Assembly (NCBI RefSeq): GCF_013177315.1
Contig: NZ_CP053661.1
Coordinates: forward strand, 1,550,001 to 1,614,000
Origin: Thermoleptolyngbya sichuanensis A183
GTDB taxonomy: Bacteria; Cyanobacteriota; Cyanobacteriia; Elainellales; Elainellaceae
DNA: 64,000 nt
Direction of reading: 5' to 3'
Under the pieces are notes generated by a model. That model searched no databases, was not told the DNA's origin, and was given only the letters and a program-made list of their open reading frames with translations. Numbering within the stretch: the stretch's first letter is position 1; every line of letters starts with the position of its first letter. The position numbers and the translations under genes were made by a program. Of this stretch, positions 36,029 through 44,111 are shown piece after piece.

Positions 36029-36958
36029 CTAAATCAGCCCTTCGCTGGTCAGAAACTCGCGGGCCACGTCGGCGGGTTCCTTCTGGTTGCCGCTGACTTC
36101 AAAGTTGAGGGTTTGCATCACATCGTCGGTAAGCTTGGGCGCAAGGGCATTCAGCGCATCCGCAATTTGGGGATTGGCATCCAGCGCCTTTTGCCGAACC
36201 ACGGGCGCAACCTGATAGGGCGGGAAGAGATTTTTGTCATCTTCCAGCAGCACCAAGTCAAACGCCGCGATTTCGCCATCGGTGCCAAAGGCAACAGCCA
36301 CATCGGCTTCGCCATCCACCAGCCCTTTGTAGCGCAGACCCGGATCAACGGCTTTGTAGCCTTTTAGCTGGAAGTCGCCGTAGGCTTTTTTGATGCCGGG
36401 GAGACCGTCTTCACGCTGCTCAAACTCTGGCGGGCCGATAATCGTCAGTTCGCTGGCTCTAGCAGCCATCTCAGAAATGGTTCTAATGCCCAGTTGCTCA
36501 GACTTGGCGCGGGTCATGGCTAGCGCCTGGGTGTTGTTCATGGGCGACGGTTCCAGCCACACCAGGTCAAATTGCTCTTTATAGCCTTTAGAGACGGCTT
36601 CAAACACGGCCTGGCGATCGCTCCGGGCAGGCAATTTCAGCACCGTCAGCAGCCCCGTGCCCGTGTATTCGGGGTACAAGTCGATTTCGCCACTCATCAG
36701 CGCAGCTTGGGCCACGGGCGTTCCCCCCAGGTTCAGCTTGCGGTTCACCGTCAACCCTGCCTTTTCCAGCACCAGCGCATACATCTCGCCAATGATAAAT
36801 GCTTCGGTGAAGTCCTTGGAGCCGACCGTGACCGTCCCTCCGGAGGTGGAGCCGCTGGGGCCGCCACTGCCGCCCGCGCAGGACACCACGACAAAGGCGG
36901 AAAACAGCGCCACTAGGGGCAAAATCAGCAGCCGGCGCAGGGACTTGGAAACGTGCAT
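36029..36958 (-). CDS. Glycine betaine/choline-type substrate-binding lipoprotein (OsmF/OpuCC-like)
   Basis: ATG at 36958 (MHVSKSLRRLLILPL), preceded by an AAGG ribosome-binding site; the upstream ATG 36973 has none. The signal peptide ends in a lipobox (VVVSC), giving a lipid-anchored protein with a Gly/Ser-rich linker. The domain is OpuAC/type 2 periplasmic: TVTVGSKDFTEAFIIGEMYALVLE, IDLYPEYTGTGLLTVL and VAVAFGTDGEIAAFDLVLLEDD. Ligands of this family are quaternary amines; the exact one cannot be read here. It forms an operon with the ATP-binding gene downstream. Confidence 0.9.
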   Translation of the reverse strand: MHVSKSLRRLLILPLVALFSAFVVVSCAGGSGGPSGSTSGGTVTVGSKDFTEAFIIGEMYALVLEKAGLTVNRKLNLGGTPVAQAALMSGEIDLYPEYTGTGLLTVLKLPARSDRQAVFEAVSKGYKEQFDLVWLEPSPMNNTQALAMTRAKSEQLGIRTISEMAARASELTIIGPPEFEQREDGLPGIKKAYGDFQLKGYKAVDPGLRYKGLVDGEADVAVAFGTDGEIAAFDLVLLEDDKNLFPPYQVAPVVRQKALDANPQIADALNALAPKLTDDVMQTLNFEVSGNQKEPADVAREFLTSEGLI

Positions 36959-37089
36959 ATTGAAACCTTGCATAGTCTAGATTTGGGCGCGATAGAAGAG
37001 TGGGAGTCAGGGTGCGGAAAGCCCGCTTAATCGAGGCTGCTGAACCTTCCTAATTGTTCTGAATAACGGTTTTTATATCTGTTCTGACG

Positions 37090-37168
37090 ATTGCACTAGC
37101 GACTTGCAACAGCAGCTTGCAACTTCTTGCAACCTCTTGAAACTTTTTGCAACTTCTTTCAACCTCCA
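37090..37168. repeat. CTTGCAACTT short tandem repeats
   Basis: About six imperfect 11-12-base units (CTTGCAACTT / CTTGAAACTT / CTTTCAACCT), upstream of the lipoprotein gene. It resembles the other short repeats beside genes in this window. Confidence 0.7.
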
Positions 37169-37224
37169 AAGATTGGAAGTCTAGAGGCCGATTTTGAGCC
37201 AAAAATCGCTCAGCGAAAAAAGTC

Positions 37225-37455
37225 AGGACTTAGAGCTAATTTGTAAAGGAGCCTGAAAGCCTTGTTAATCAAGGATTTCCGAGAAACCGCTTTTCCTGGG
37301 CAAACATGACCTCAAAGCCACACATGCCAAGAGTTTCAGGCTTCTTAAGATTTGCTTCATAAATTAGCTCTTATGCACTTGCGATAAGTTCTCTGGATTT
37401 TGGACAATTCCTCGCGGGCGCAGTCCACGAGAAATTGTTCAACTGCGTAAGTCCT
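37225..37455. mobile_element. MITE-like element, 231 bp
   Basis: Terminal inverted repeats AGGACTTA (37225) and TAAGTCCT (37455). There are three further nested or sub-terminal complementary pairs: AGAGCTAATTT with AAATTAGCTCT, GCCTGAAA with TTTCAGGC, and a GACAATTCCTCG/CGAGAAATTGTT hairpin near the right end. It has no coding capacity and no clear target duplication. The AGGACTTA terminus is common in small cyanobacterial elements mobilised in trans. Together with its flanks it fills the gene-free stretch 36974-37612. Confidence 0.5.
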
Positions 37456-37612
37456 AAAGGTTTCACTCATCATAAAGGATTCAGCCCAAATCCAGGCGTT
37501 TGCCCGGCAAACTCAGCCCAAGGGGGCAAAAATTTTAGCACGTCTCCTTCGCTGGGTTGAGCGAGTCGTGCCTGAAGGTTCCATTCGCAGACCCCATTCC
37601 CGACAGGCTAGC

Positions 37613-39172
37613 CTACGGTAACCATCGCGGTCGTAGCCCTGCCACCGCCAATGGCTGGGGGGCGACTTTTTGGGGATTGCCCTCGTCGTCAAGCTGTAGG
37701 GGCAAGAACCAGAGGCGGCTGGTGGCGATCGCCCGTCCGTCGCTGCCCTGAGCAATACCTTCCTCAGTGTTATCTGAGGCGGACACCACCTGATCAAACA
37801 GCAGCCCCAATCCATCCGGGGCCAGCGCGATTTGGATATCCCGCTGGATGGGCAGCTTGAGCAAGTCAGTCCGAATCCCAGATTTTAGGTTAACGGCCAC
37901 GAGATAGGGCTGTTCGACGTAAATATCCCCTGGCAGGCGGGTGGAAACCAGACAGTAGAGTAGCGAGTTTGTAGGATCAAACTGGGCGGTGAAAATAGAG
38001 CCGTCGGTGGTCAGCAGTTCCTTTTCTTGCCCCTGATTGGTGACCAAAAAGAGCGATCGCGTCGGGTTCTGCGGGTCGCGGTTAAAGCGCACCATCGCCG
38101 CCGCCGCGCCATCTTTGCTAAAGCTCAGCGCTAGGCCATACTTTGGCAAAAAGTCCAGCGGCTTGCCCTCTTCGGCTGCATCTTCCTCTGGCGTGAGCGA
38201 CAGGATTGCCATGCCTTCGCCCTGGGCCATGGCCAGCGTTTTGCCGTCGGGGGCAATCACAAAGTCCCCGCCCGGTTCAGTCGGCACGGGCTTGGCAGGC
38301 TCACCAGGCTCGATCACCCACAGCCCAAACTCGGCCGGATTTTGCCGATTGACCCGCTGCACGGCGATGCGCTGCCCGTCGGGCGACAGGTCAAATTTCA
38401 AATTCTGGTACTCATTGTCGCCCAGCACCAGTTGCACGATGCCCGCGGGCTGGGGGGCGCGATCGCTCCTCACTCGTTCTCCCGCTTTGATTTGGCTAAT
38501 GGTGGGGGCGGGTGCTTCCGGCAGCAGCCCCGTGGTGACCGTGTAGAGAAACGGGCTAATATCGTCGGCGCGATGTTTGCGATCGACAGCTGAGAACAGG
38601 ATGCGATCGCCCTCTGGATACGGCTCGTAGTCGAAAATACCCAGATCCGCCGGGGTGAGAATGGTCTTTTCGTCGCGGGTCAGGTTTTGCAGCACCAGCC
38701 GCCCCGCCTCGTCGCCCTCCGCACCCAGATACACAAAAGCGCGATCGCGCGTTTTGAAGCTGCTTTCAAAGGGTTGCAGCAGGTTGGTATCGGTGGACTG
38801 ATTGAAGCGATCGCGGGCCCCTTGAAGCCGCACCTGATACTCGGTTCCGTAGGGCGCTGGGGTATCGAGCGTGTAGGCCATGCGCCGCCCCGCCCAACTG
38901 ATCTTGCCCGACAGCGGCGGCTCAATTCGCAGATTTTGCTCCACGCTCTGGCGATCCATCGGACGGCTAAAGGTCATCAAAAACGCCCGATCTTCCGCGC
39001 CCACCTGCCGCCCGTCCCAGCTAAAATCGCGCACCCGTGGCGAAGCATGGTCGCCCCCCGCCAGCAGCAGCCCCGTCAGCACCAGCAGCACCGCCATCAT
39101 CAGCCAAGCCACCCGGTCGAGCGGCTGGAGCCAGCCAGAGGAACCAGTAGGGGGGGCAATGCGACGAACCAT
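37613..39172 (-). CDS. Membrane-anchored PD40/WD40-like propeller protein with Ig-like domain
   Basis: 519 residues. A single N-terminal membrane segment (VAWLMMAVLLVLTGLLLAGG, about 20-40) is followed by an SbsA-type Ig-like domain (FLMTFSRPMDRQSVEQNLRIEPP) and then repeated TolB/PD40-like blades (FDLSPDGQRIAVQRV, FVIAPDGKTLAMAQG, LSFSKDGAAAAMVRF, IALAPDGLGLLFDQV). It is probably exported and membrane tethered, and may bind protein or cell-wall ligands. Function unknown; conserved in cyanobacteria as a hypothetical protein. It stands alone, with no operon partner. Confidence 0.8.
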   Translation of the reverse strand: MVRRIAPPTGSSGWLQPLDRVAWLMMAVLLVLTGLLLAGGDHASPRVRDFSWDGRQVGAEDRAFLMTFSRPMDRQSVEQNLRIEPPLSGKISWAGRRMAYTLDTPAPYGTEYQVRLQGARDRFNQSTDTNLLQPFESSFKTRDRAFVYLGAEGDEAGRLVLQNLTRDEKTILTPADLGIFDYEPYPEGDRILFSAVDRKHRADDISPFLYTVTTGLLPEAPAPTISQIKAGERVRSDRAPQPAGIVQLVLGDNEYQNLKFDLSPDGQRIAVQRVNRQNPAEFGLWVIEPGEPAKPVPTEPGGDFVIAPDGKTLAMAQGEGMAILSLTPEEDAAEEGKPLDFLPKYGLALSFSKDGAAAAMVRFNRDPQNPTRSLFLVTNQGQEKELLTTDGSIFTAQFDPTNSLLYCLVSTRLPGDIYVEQPYLVAVNLKSGIRTDLLKLPIQRDIQIALAPDGLGLLFDQVVSASDNTEEGIAQGSDGRAIATSRLWFLPLQLDDEGNPQKVAPQPLAVAGLRPRWLP

Positions 39173-39512
39173 AGCAATCCGGCAGAAAATTACGACATTG
39201 CCTACCTTAGCAAAAGGAGGGGTTAGGGATTAGGGGTTAGAGGCAGGGTTTGCCGAAATTGAGTGAACCTCAAAAGGCAGCAGGATAAAAAGCCCCGCCT
39301 CCATATCCTGGCTTGTTGTACGCTATTTCCCATCAGCCGCTTGTTAACTTTATGAGATTGCCAGATTTCGGCACTGGTTTCTAGAAAGGAGAATAGATAT
39401 CTAAAGCATCTGCCGTACAAAGACTTTAGGCGATTTTGACTTCGGACTGCGAAATGTCTGTCCGCAAGGACTCTGTTAAGCTCATCCTCGCCTAGCAGTC
39501 CAGTGTCATTTT
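39173..39512. other. Intergenic region, no supported gene
   Basis: A 97-codon minus-strand frame (39516-39223) has no recognisable motif and atypical composition, and I do not call it. Nothing else is seen. Confidence 0.4.
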
Positions 39513-40041
39513 TCACAGAGCATTAGCTTCAAATGTTTGAATCAGTTGATATTCTGAATCAGGATTTTTCCTGTCCTGTTTGTATAACTCAACGCGCAAG
39601 CTTTTAATGTTTCCTTTTCTGAAGGATCTATCAACTTCCTCGTCATAGCTGTAGCGACCTATAGGATAGAATGAGTTCTCGCTATCAAGCCAATATGAAA
39701 GGCCAATATGAAAGATTGTCATCTCTCGCCAGTCCCTCTTGTATTCCTTCAATACTTGAAGGTTCATGTTTCCATCCAGTATAAGACTCAACCCAATATT
39801 TTATACCGTATGGATATCTAAGAAACCCGGCAGGATTAAGTTCTACGCGAGTCAAAGGTCTGTTGAATGCGATGATCAGCTCATGATCATTTCGTGGTGA
39901 AGCATCAGGAATTTGTCGCAAGTATGCCGATACAATTTGAAGCTGTTGTGAGTTGGCTATGGCTTTATCAGGTACAGCTATAGAACCAATAATAAGCAGC
40001 AAGCAGATGAATGCTACTGAGACAATAAAATTGCGTAACAT
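39513..40041 (-). pseudogene. Secreted hypothetical protein gene, frameshifted by a 13-bp duplication
   Basis: ATG at 40041. A signal peptide (MLRNFIVSVAFICLLLIIGSIA ... ANS) is followed by a region with ELIIAFNRPLTRVELNPAGFLRYP. The frame is intact to DDNLSYW and then stops at 39685 because the 13-bp unit CTTTCATATTGGC is present twice (39689-39714). Deleting one copy continues the frame as LDSENSFYPIGRYSYDEEVD to the stop at 39513: 516 bases, 171 residues. Without the deletion the two halves appear as separate overlapping frames. No family is recognised. The G+C content is lower than that of neighbouring genes, suggesting acquisition. Confidence 0.8.
39689..39714. repeat. 13-bp perfect tandem duplication causing a frameshift
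   Basis: GCCAATATGAAAG is present at 39689-39701 and 39702-39714. Replication slippage between these copies could restore the gene. Confidence 0.95.
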
Positions 40042-40166
40042 GGATAAACTCGCAATTGACAGCTCTCTTAAGATTCCCTGATATGAATGTTGTTGAACTT
40101 CAGAATATAAACTTTTGCACTCAGTAAGTCATAATTACAATCCCAACCCCCTAACTCAAACCCCTT

Positions 40167-41519
40167 ATGCTTCCTGCGGCGCGACTGTATCAATTGATTC
40201 TGGCTGGAACGGGTGCGGGACTGGCGATCGCCCTCCTGCTGTCTGGTCAGACTCGTCCCTCTGGGCTGGCGATCGCGCTGGGGCTGACGCTGCTCTACGA
40301 CGGGGTGGTGCTGGGGCTGGGCGTGGTGGATGCCCGACGGGGGCGATCGCGGCGGGTGTCCGTGGCGCGGCGGCCGTTAGACAAGCTCTCGATTGGGCGC
40401 GAAAATCCGGTGCATTTGACCGTGACCGCGGGCAACGCGCCTGCATTGATCAAACTGCGAGACGACTACCCGACCGACTTTGGCAGGCCGCAAGCGGAAG
40501 AACCCCTGGCGTTTCGCGAAGCAATCCAATGTGAAATCGCTCCCCAGGAAACGCGGGAAATCACCTACACTGTTTTCCCAAAGCAGCGCGGAGTCTACGC
40601 CTGGGGCGATCTCTATCTGCGACAGCTTGGGCCCTGGGGGCTGGCATGGCACGACTGGCGCATTCCCCAGGCGGCTTCCGTGGCGGTCTATCCCGACCTG
40701 ATTGGTCTGCGGGAACTGTCGCTGCGGCTGACGCTGCAAACCAGCGGCAATATCCGCCGGGCGCGGCGCATGGGCATGGGCACGGAGTTTACGGAACTGC
40801 GGGACTACAGCGCCGGGGACGACCTGCGGTTTGTGGACTGGAAGGCGACGGCCCGCAAAAGTCATCTGCTGATGCGGGTGTTGGAGCCAGAGCAGGAGCA
40901 AACCCTGGTGATTTTGCTGGATCGGGGGCGATTGATGACGGCGCAGGTGGCGGGGCTGGCGCGGTTTGACTGGGCGCTGAATGCGGCGCTGGCGCTGGCG
41001 CTGGCGGGGCTGCATCGGGGCGATCGCGTCGGGGTTGGGGTCTTCGATCAACAAATGCACGCCTGGATTCCGCCAGAGCGCGGCGCACACCAGTTACCAG
41101 AACTGCTGGCTCAGCTCACGCCCATCGAGCCTGTATTCCAGGAGCCAGACTATCTCAACGCCGTGACCACCGTCGCCCAGCGCCAGACCCGCCGCGCCTT
41201 GGTGGTGCTGCTGACCGATATCATAGACCAGACTGCTTCGGCAGAACTCTTCGGCGCGATGGCTCAGCTTGCACCCCGTTATCTGCCGTTTTGCGTGGCC
41301 CTGCGCGATCGCCGCGTAGACGACCGAGCAAACCACCCCGCCGAAGACGTGCAGACGGCCTATAGTCGCGCTGTTGCCCTCGATCTCTTGGCTCAGCGGC
41401 AGCTTGCCCTGGCCAAGCTAAAGCAGCGCGGCGTGCTAATCCTAGACGCACCTGCTGATCGGATCAGCACGCAACTGGTTGATCGCTATCTCCAACTCAA
41501 AGCCCGAAATCTTTTATAG
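40167..41519 (+). CDS. DUF58 domain protein, membrane-associated
   Basis: 450 residues. Two N-terminal hydrophobic segments (about 8-26 and 32-52) are followed by a beta-rich domain, then the DUF58 signature GMGTEFTELRDYSAGDDLRFVDWKATARKSHLLMR, then a von Willebrand A-like fold (VILLDRGRLM, a MIDAS-like segment). In many bacteria DUF58 proteins are encoded with MoxR ATPases and help assemble or activate membrane or periplasmic complexes; no MoxR gene is adjacent. Solitary gene, start ATG 40167. Confidence 0.88.
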   Translation: MLPAARLYQLILAGTGAGLAIALLLSGQTRPSGLAIALGLTLLYDGVVLGLGVVDARRGRSRRVSVARRPLDKLSIGRENPVHLTVTAGNAPALIKLRDDYPTDFGRPQAEEPLAFREAIQCEIAPQETREITYTVFPKQRGVYAWGDLYLRQLGPWGLAWHDWRIPQAASVAVYPDLIGLRELSLRLTLQTSGNIRRARRMGMGTEFTELRDYSAGDDLRFVDWKATARKSHLLMRVLEPEQEQTLVILLDRGRLMTAQVAGLARFDWALNAALALALAGLHRGDRVGVGVFDQQMHAWIPPERGAHQLPELLAQLTPIEPVFQEPDYLNAVTTVAQRQTRRALVVLLTDIIDQTASAELFGAMAQLAPRYLPFCVALRDRRVDDRANHPAEDVQTAYSRAVALDLLAQRQLALAKLKQRGVLILDAPADRISTQLVDRYLQLKARNLL

Positions 41520-41626
41520 TCGGGTATGGTCGGGCTGATAGTCGGGACTGTATTGATTCTGAATTTCGGATTTGCGATTTTGGACTGCTAGTCGAGCGTC
41601 TGCGGTGCTTCCAGTGACTTCACTCG

Positions 41627-41884
41627 TTACTTCTCCAATCGCACTGCATACCATTGCAAGAACTGCCCCGGCCCGATGTCTAGTTCGCAGGCGGTGTCGA
41701 GCAAGTGACGCGCTTGCGCTGCCAACGTGGGAATGTCTTGCAGTTCGCGGGGCAAGCTATCCTGCATAGTTTCTAGCACCGATGCCAGCTTCTGCAACAG
41801 TTCCTCGGCAGTGAGGAATTGTTCTGGCTGGTTAGTTTCCAGCACGACAAACGCATCCTCACGAAACATGATCGGGTCGGGCAT
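41627..41884 (-). CDS. CRR7-like protein (NDH-1 associated)
   Basis: 85 residues: MPDPIMFREDAFVVLETNQ, FLTAEELLQKLASVL, and a conserved end CELDIGPGQFLQWYAVRLEK. This is the cyanobacterial form of the 'chlororespiratory reduction 7' domain; the plant CRR7 is needed for assembly of the chloroplast NDH complex. The cyanobacterial role is inferred from that. It lies 14 bases after the pdhA stop on the same strand, so it is probably co-transcribed. Confidence 0.75.
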   Translation of the reverse strand: MPDPIMFREDAFVVLETNQPEQFLTAEELLQKLASVLETMQDSLPRELQDIPTLAAQARHLLDTACELDIGPGQFLQWYAVRLEK

Positions 41885-41898
41885 AAGGGGGATGGGTT

Positions 41899-42927
41899 TT
41901 AGTCTTCCGCAAAGACATACTTATACAAATCGGCAGGATTTGGCTCAGGGCTTTCCAGCGCAAACTGCACTGCGTCTTCCACCGTTGCCTGAATCTTGCG
42001 GTCGATCGCCTTCAGTTCTTCATCTGTCGCCAGGTTTTGCTCGATCAGATGGGCGGCAAGGCGCTTGATCGGGTCACGGGCAAACCAGAACTCTTTCTCT
42101 GCCTTAGAGCGCAGTTCGTCAGGGTCAGCCAGGGAGTGCCCCCGGAAGCGGTAGGTGAGCGCTTCGATCAGGGTGGGGCCTTCGCCTGCGCGGGCCCGGG
42201 CCACGGCTTCTTGGGCCACGGCTCGCACCGCCAGCACGTCCATCCCGTCCACTTCTACGCCCACCATGTCAAACACGCTGGCTTTTTTGTAAATTTCTGG
42301 CTGCGACGTAGCGCGGTCGTGGGCCATGCCGATCGCCCACTTGTTGTTTTCCACCACAAACAGGATTGGTAGCTTCCACAGCGCCGCCATGTTCAGGCAT
42401 TCAAAAAACTGACCATTGTTGCTTGCGCCGTCGCCAAAGAAGCAGGCCGTCACCTGATCTGCGGATTCGTCTCCCAGCGCTTCGCGGCGATATTTGGTTT
42501 GAAACGCCGCGCCCGTCGCCACAGGAATGCCCTCCGCCACAAACGCATAGCCACCGAGCAGGTTATGCTCTGCCGAAAACAGGTGCATCGAGCCGCCGCG
42601 CCCCTTGCTGCATCCCGTCGCCTTGCCAAACAGCTCTGCCATCACCTCGCGGGCGGGCACGCCTGCACTAAGCGCATGGACGTGGTCGCGGTAGGTGCTG
42701 CACACATAGTCATCGCTCCGCATAGCCTTGATCACCCCGGACGACACTGCTTCTTGCCCGTTGTAGAGGTGAACAAAGCCAAACATCTTGCCCCGGTAAT
42801 ACATCTCGGCACACTTGTCTTCAAAGGTGCGTCCCAGCACCATGTCTTCGTAGACCACCAGCCCATCTTCCCGGCTGATCTGGGAAGGGCTAGCGGAAAA
42901 GGCGGGCAATACACGTTCCTGAACCAT
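41899..42927 (-). CDS. pdhA: Pyruvate dehydrogenase E1 component alpha subunit
   Basis: 342 residues. The thiamine diphosphate/Mg motif [31 protein letters not shown] (about 165-195), [21 protein letters not shown] and [17 protein letters not shown] (the phosphorylation-loop region of E1-alpha) are all present. The enzyme decarboxylates pyruvate and passes the acetyl group to the E2 lipoyl domain, forming acetyl-CoA. The E1-beta subunit is encoded elsewhere, as is usual in cyanobacteria. Start ATG 42927 ([12 protein letters not shown]). Confidence 0.95.
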   Translation of the reverse strand: MVQERVLPAFSASPSQISREDGLVVYEDMVLGRTFEDKCAEMYYRGKMFGFVHLYNGQEAVSSGVIKAMRSDDYVCSTYRDHVHALSAGVPAREVMAELFGKATGCSKGRGGSMHLFSAEHNLLGGYAFVAEGIPVATGAAFQTKYRREALGDESADQVTACFFGDGASNNGQFFECLNMAALWKLPILFVVENNKWAIGMAHDRATSQPEIYKKASVFDMVGVEVDGMDVLAVRAVAQEAVARARAGEGPTLIEALTYRFRGHSLADPDELRSKAEKEFWFARDPIKRLAAHLIEQNLATDEELKAIDRKIQATVEDAVQFALESPEPNPADLYKYVFAED

Positions 42928-44111
42928 GAGACTGTCCTATGGGGTTGAGAAGGATGTGGCGAGGGCGATCGCCCCTACAGAAAAACTTGGCAAACCCAAA
43001 CTGGCACGTACAAGCCAGCGGGCTTCTGGGAAAAGCAGCTATGGCTATTAAAATACCTGAGCGACCTATTCGCCAAATGCCACTGCCAAATGCCGCTGCC
43101 AGAAACCAGCGCCAGAAACCCAAGGGCCATCAACTTGCCAAATGGCTTGGATCTCCGCCAATGGCTTGACTTGCCTAGTAACAAATCGTAACAGGAATTC
43201 GGTTGCCTACACTAAAATGGATGCCGGTTTTGTTTGTGCCGGAGGTTCGCGTTGCTGGATGCGGCGGAATATTCGGATACAGCGAAATATAGTGTCGCGA
43301 ACCTTAACCTTTTCCTTCACTGACAAATGCAGGGGTTTACGTGAAACTATAGGGACTGGAAACTATAGGGACTGGAAATGAACCGGGTGCATCGGTGTAT
43401 CAGGGTGCATTGGCCGTCCATGAAGTTTGTACAGAAGTTTGCACAAAACTCGCACAATGCTAAAAACCTGTGGCATTTTTCTAGGTTTTTTGTATGCTGA
43501 TGAGTAAATTTTGTCTCAGGAGTCGCTCACTTGACGCAGTTTGCTAAGAGAAGAAGATGACTGGGATAAGAGAGATTGACGTAGCATAGACTGGCGTGGC
43601 CCATCATGGAACTCAAATGCAAAACTCAAATCAGGACTTTTGTTCGGAGGACACGTTGAGGTTGCTCATCCAGCAGTTAATGCTGATAATAGGTGTCCGC
43701 CTGTGAAGGTGTCTGCCTGTAAACATCCGCCTGTAAACAAATGTCCGCCTGACGGGTCTGCTCAATTCTGCTCAATGGAGTAGTGCCTGGAATATGCAGG
43801 GTTCGAGGGGTTTACGAAACGTGCTTCTACCCGCACTGAGTTTTCTTGAGCATGGGTTGAGTCTTTGTTGGTGATTCGTTCGGTGATTTGTCGGTGAATC
43901 GTTGGGTGAATCGTTGCTTGATAGCATCTGAGGTCAGCTTGCTGAGCTTAGATGCTGCTTTTAGAAGCCGCTTTGGGAGCCTGGATATGGTAGGTGCTAA
44001 AGCCTGTTGGAAGTTAGTCTAGCTGGTCTTACAAGGCTACGTGATGCCGCCTGCTGGCATGGGTCGATTTAGAAGATGTCTTGATAACGTTGAGTTTTGG
44101 GGAAGTGGGCC
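42928..44111. other. 1.2-kb gene-free region with short tandem repeats
   Basis: Between divergent pdhA and ftn2. It contains repeated CCACTGCCAAATG/CGCCAGAAACC units (43077-43125), two copies of ACTATAGGGACTGGAA (about 43346-43378), an A/T-rich inverted repeat AAAAACCT...AGGTTTTT ending in T6 (43462-43491, terminator-like), repeats of GTCCGCCTGTAAA (about 43690-43760) and GGTGAATCGTTG (about 43873-43920). I find no convincing protein gene. A promoter pair and perhaps a small RNA ending at 43491 would fit. Confidence 0.5.

Noticed and set aside
39223-39516. A 97-codon minus-strand frame
   Set aside because: No motif, unusual composition, and no ribosome-binding site.
40377-41090. A 237-codon minus-strand frame opposite the DUF58 gene
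   Set aside because: Antisense shadow; Gln/Pro/Arg-rich with no domain.
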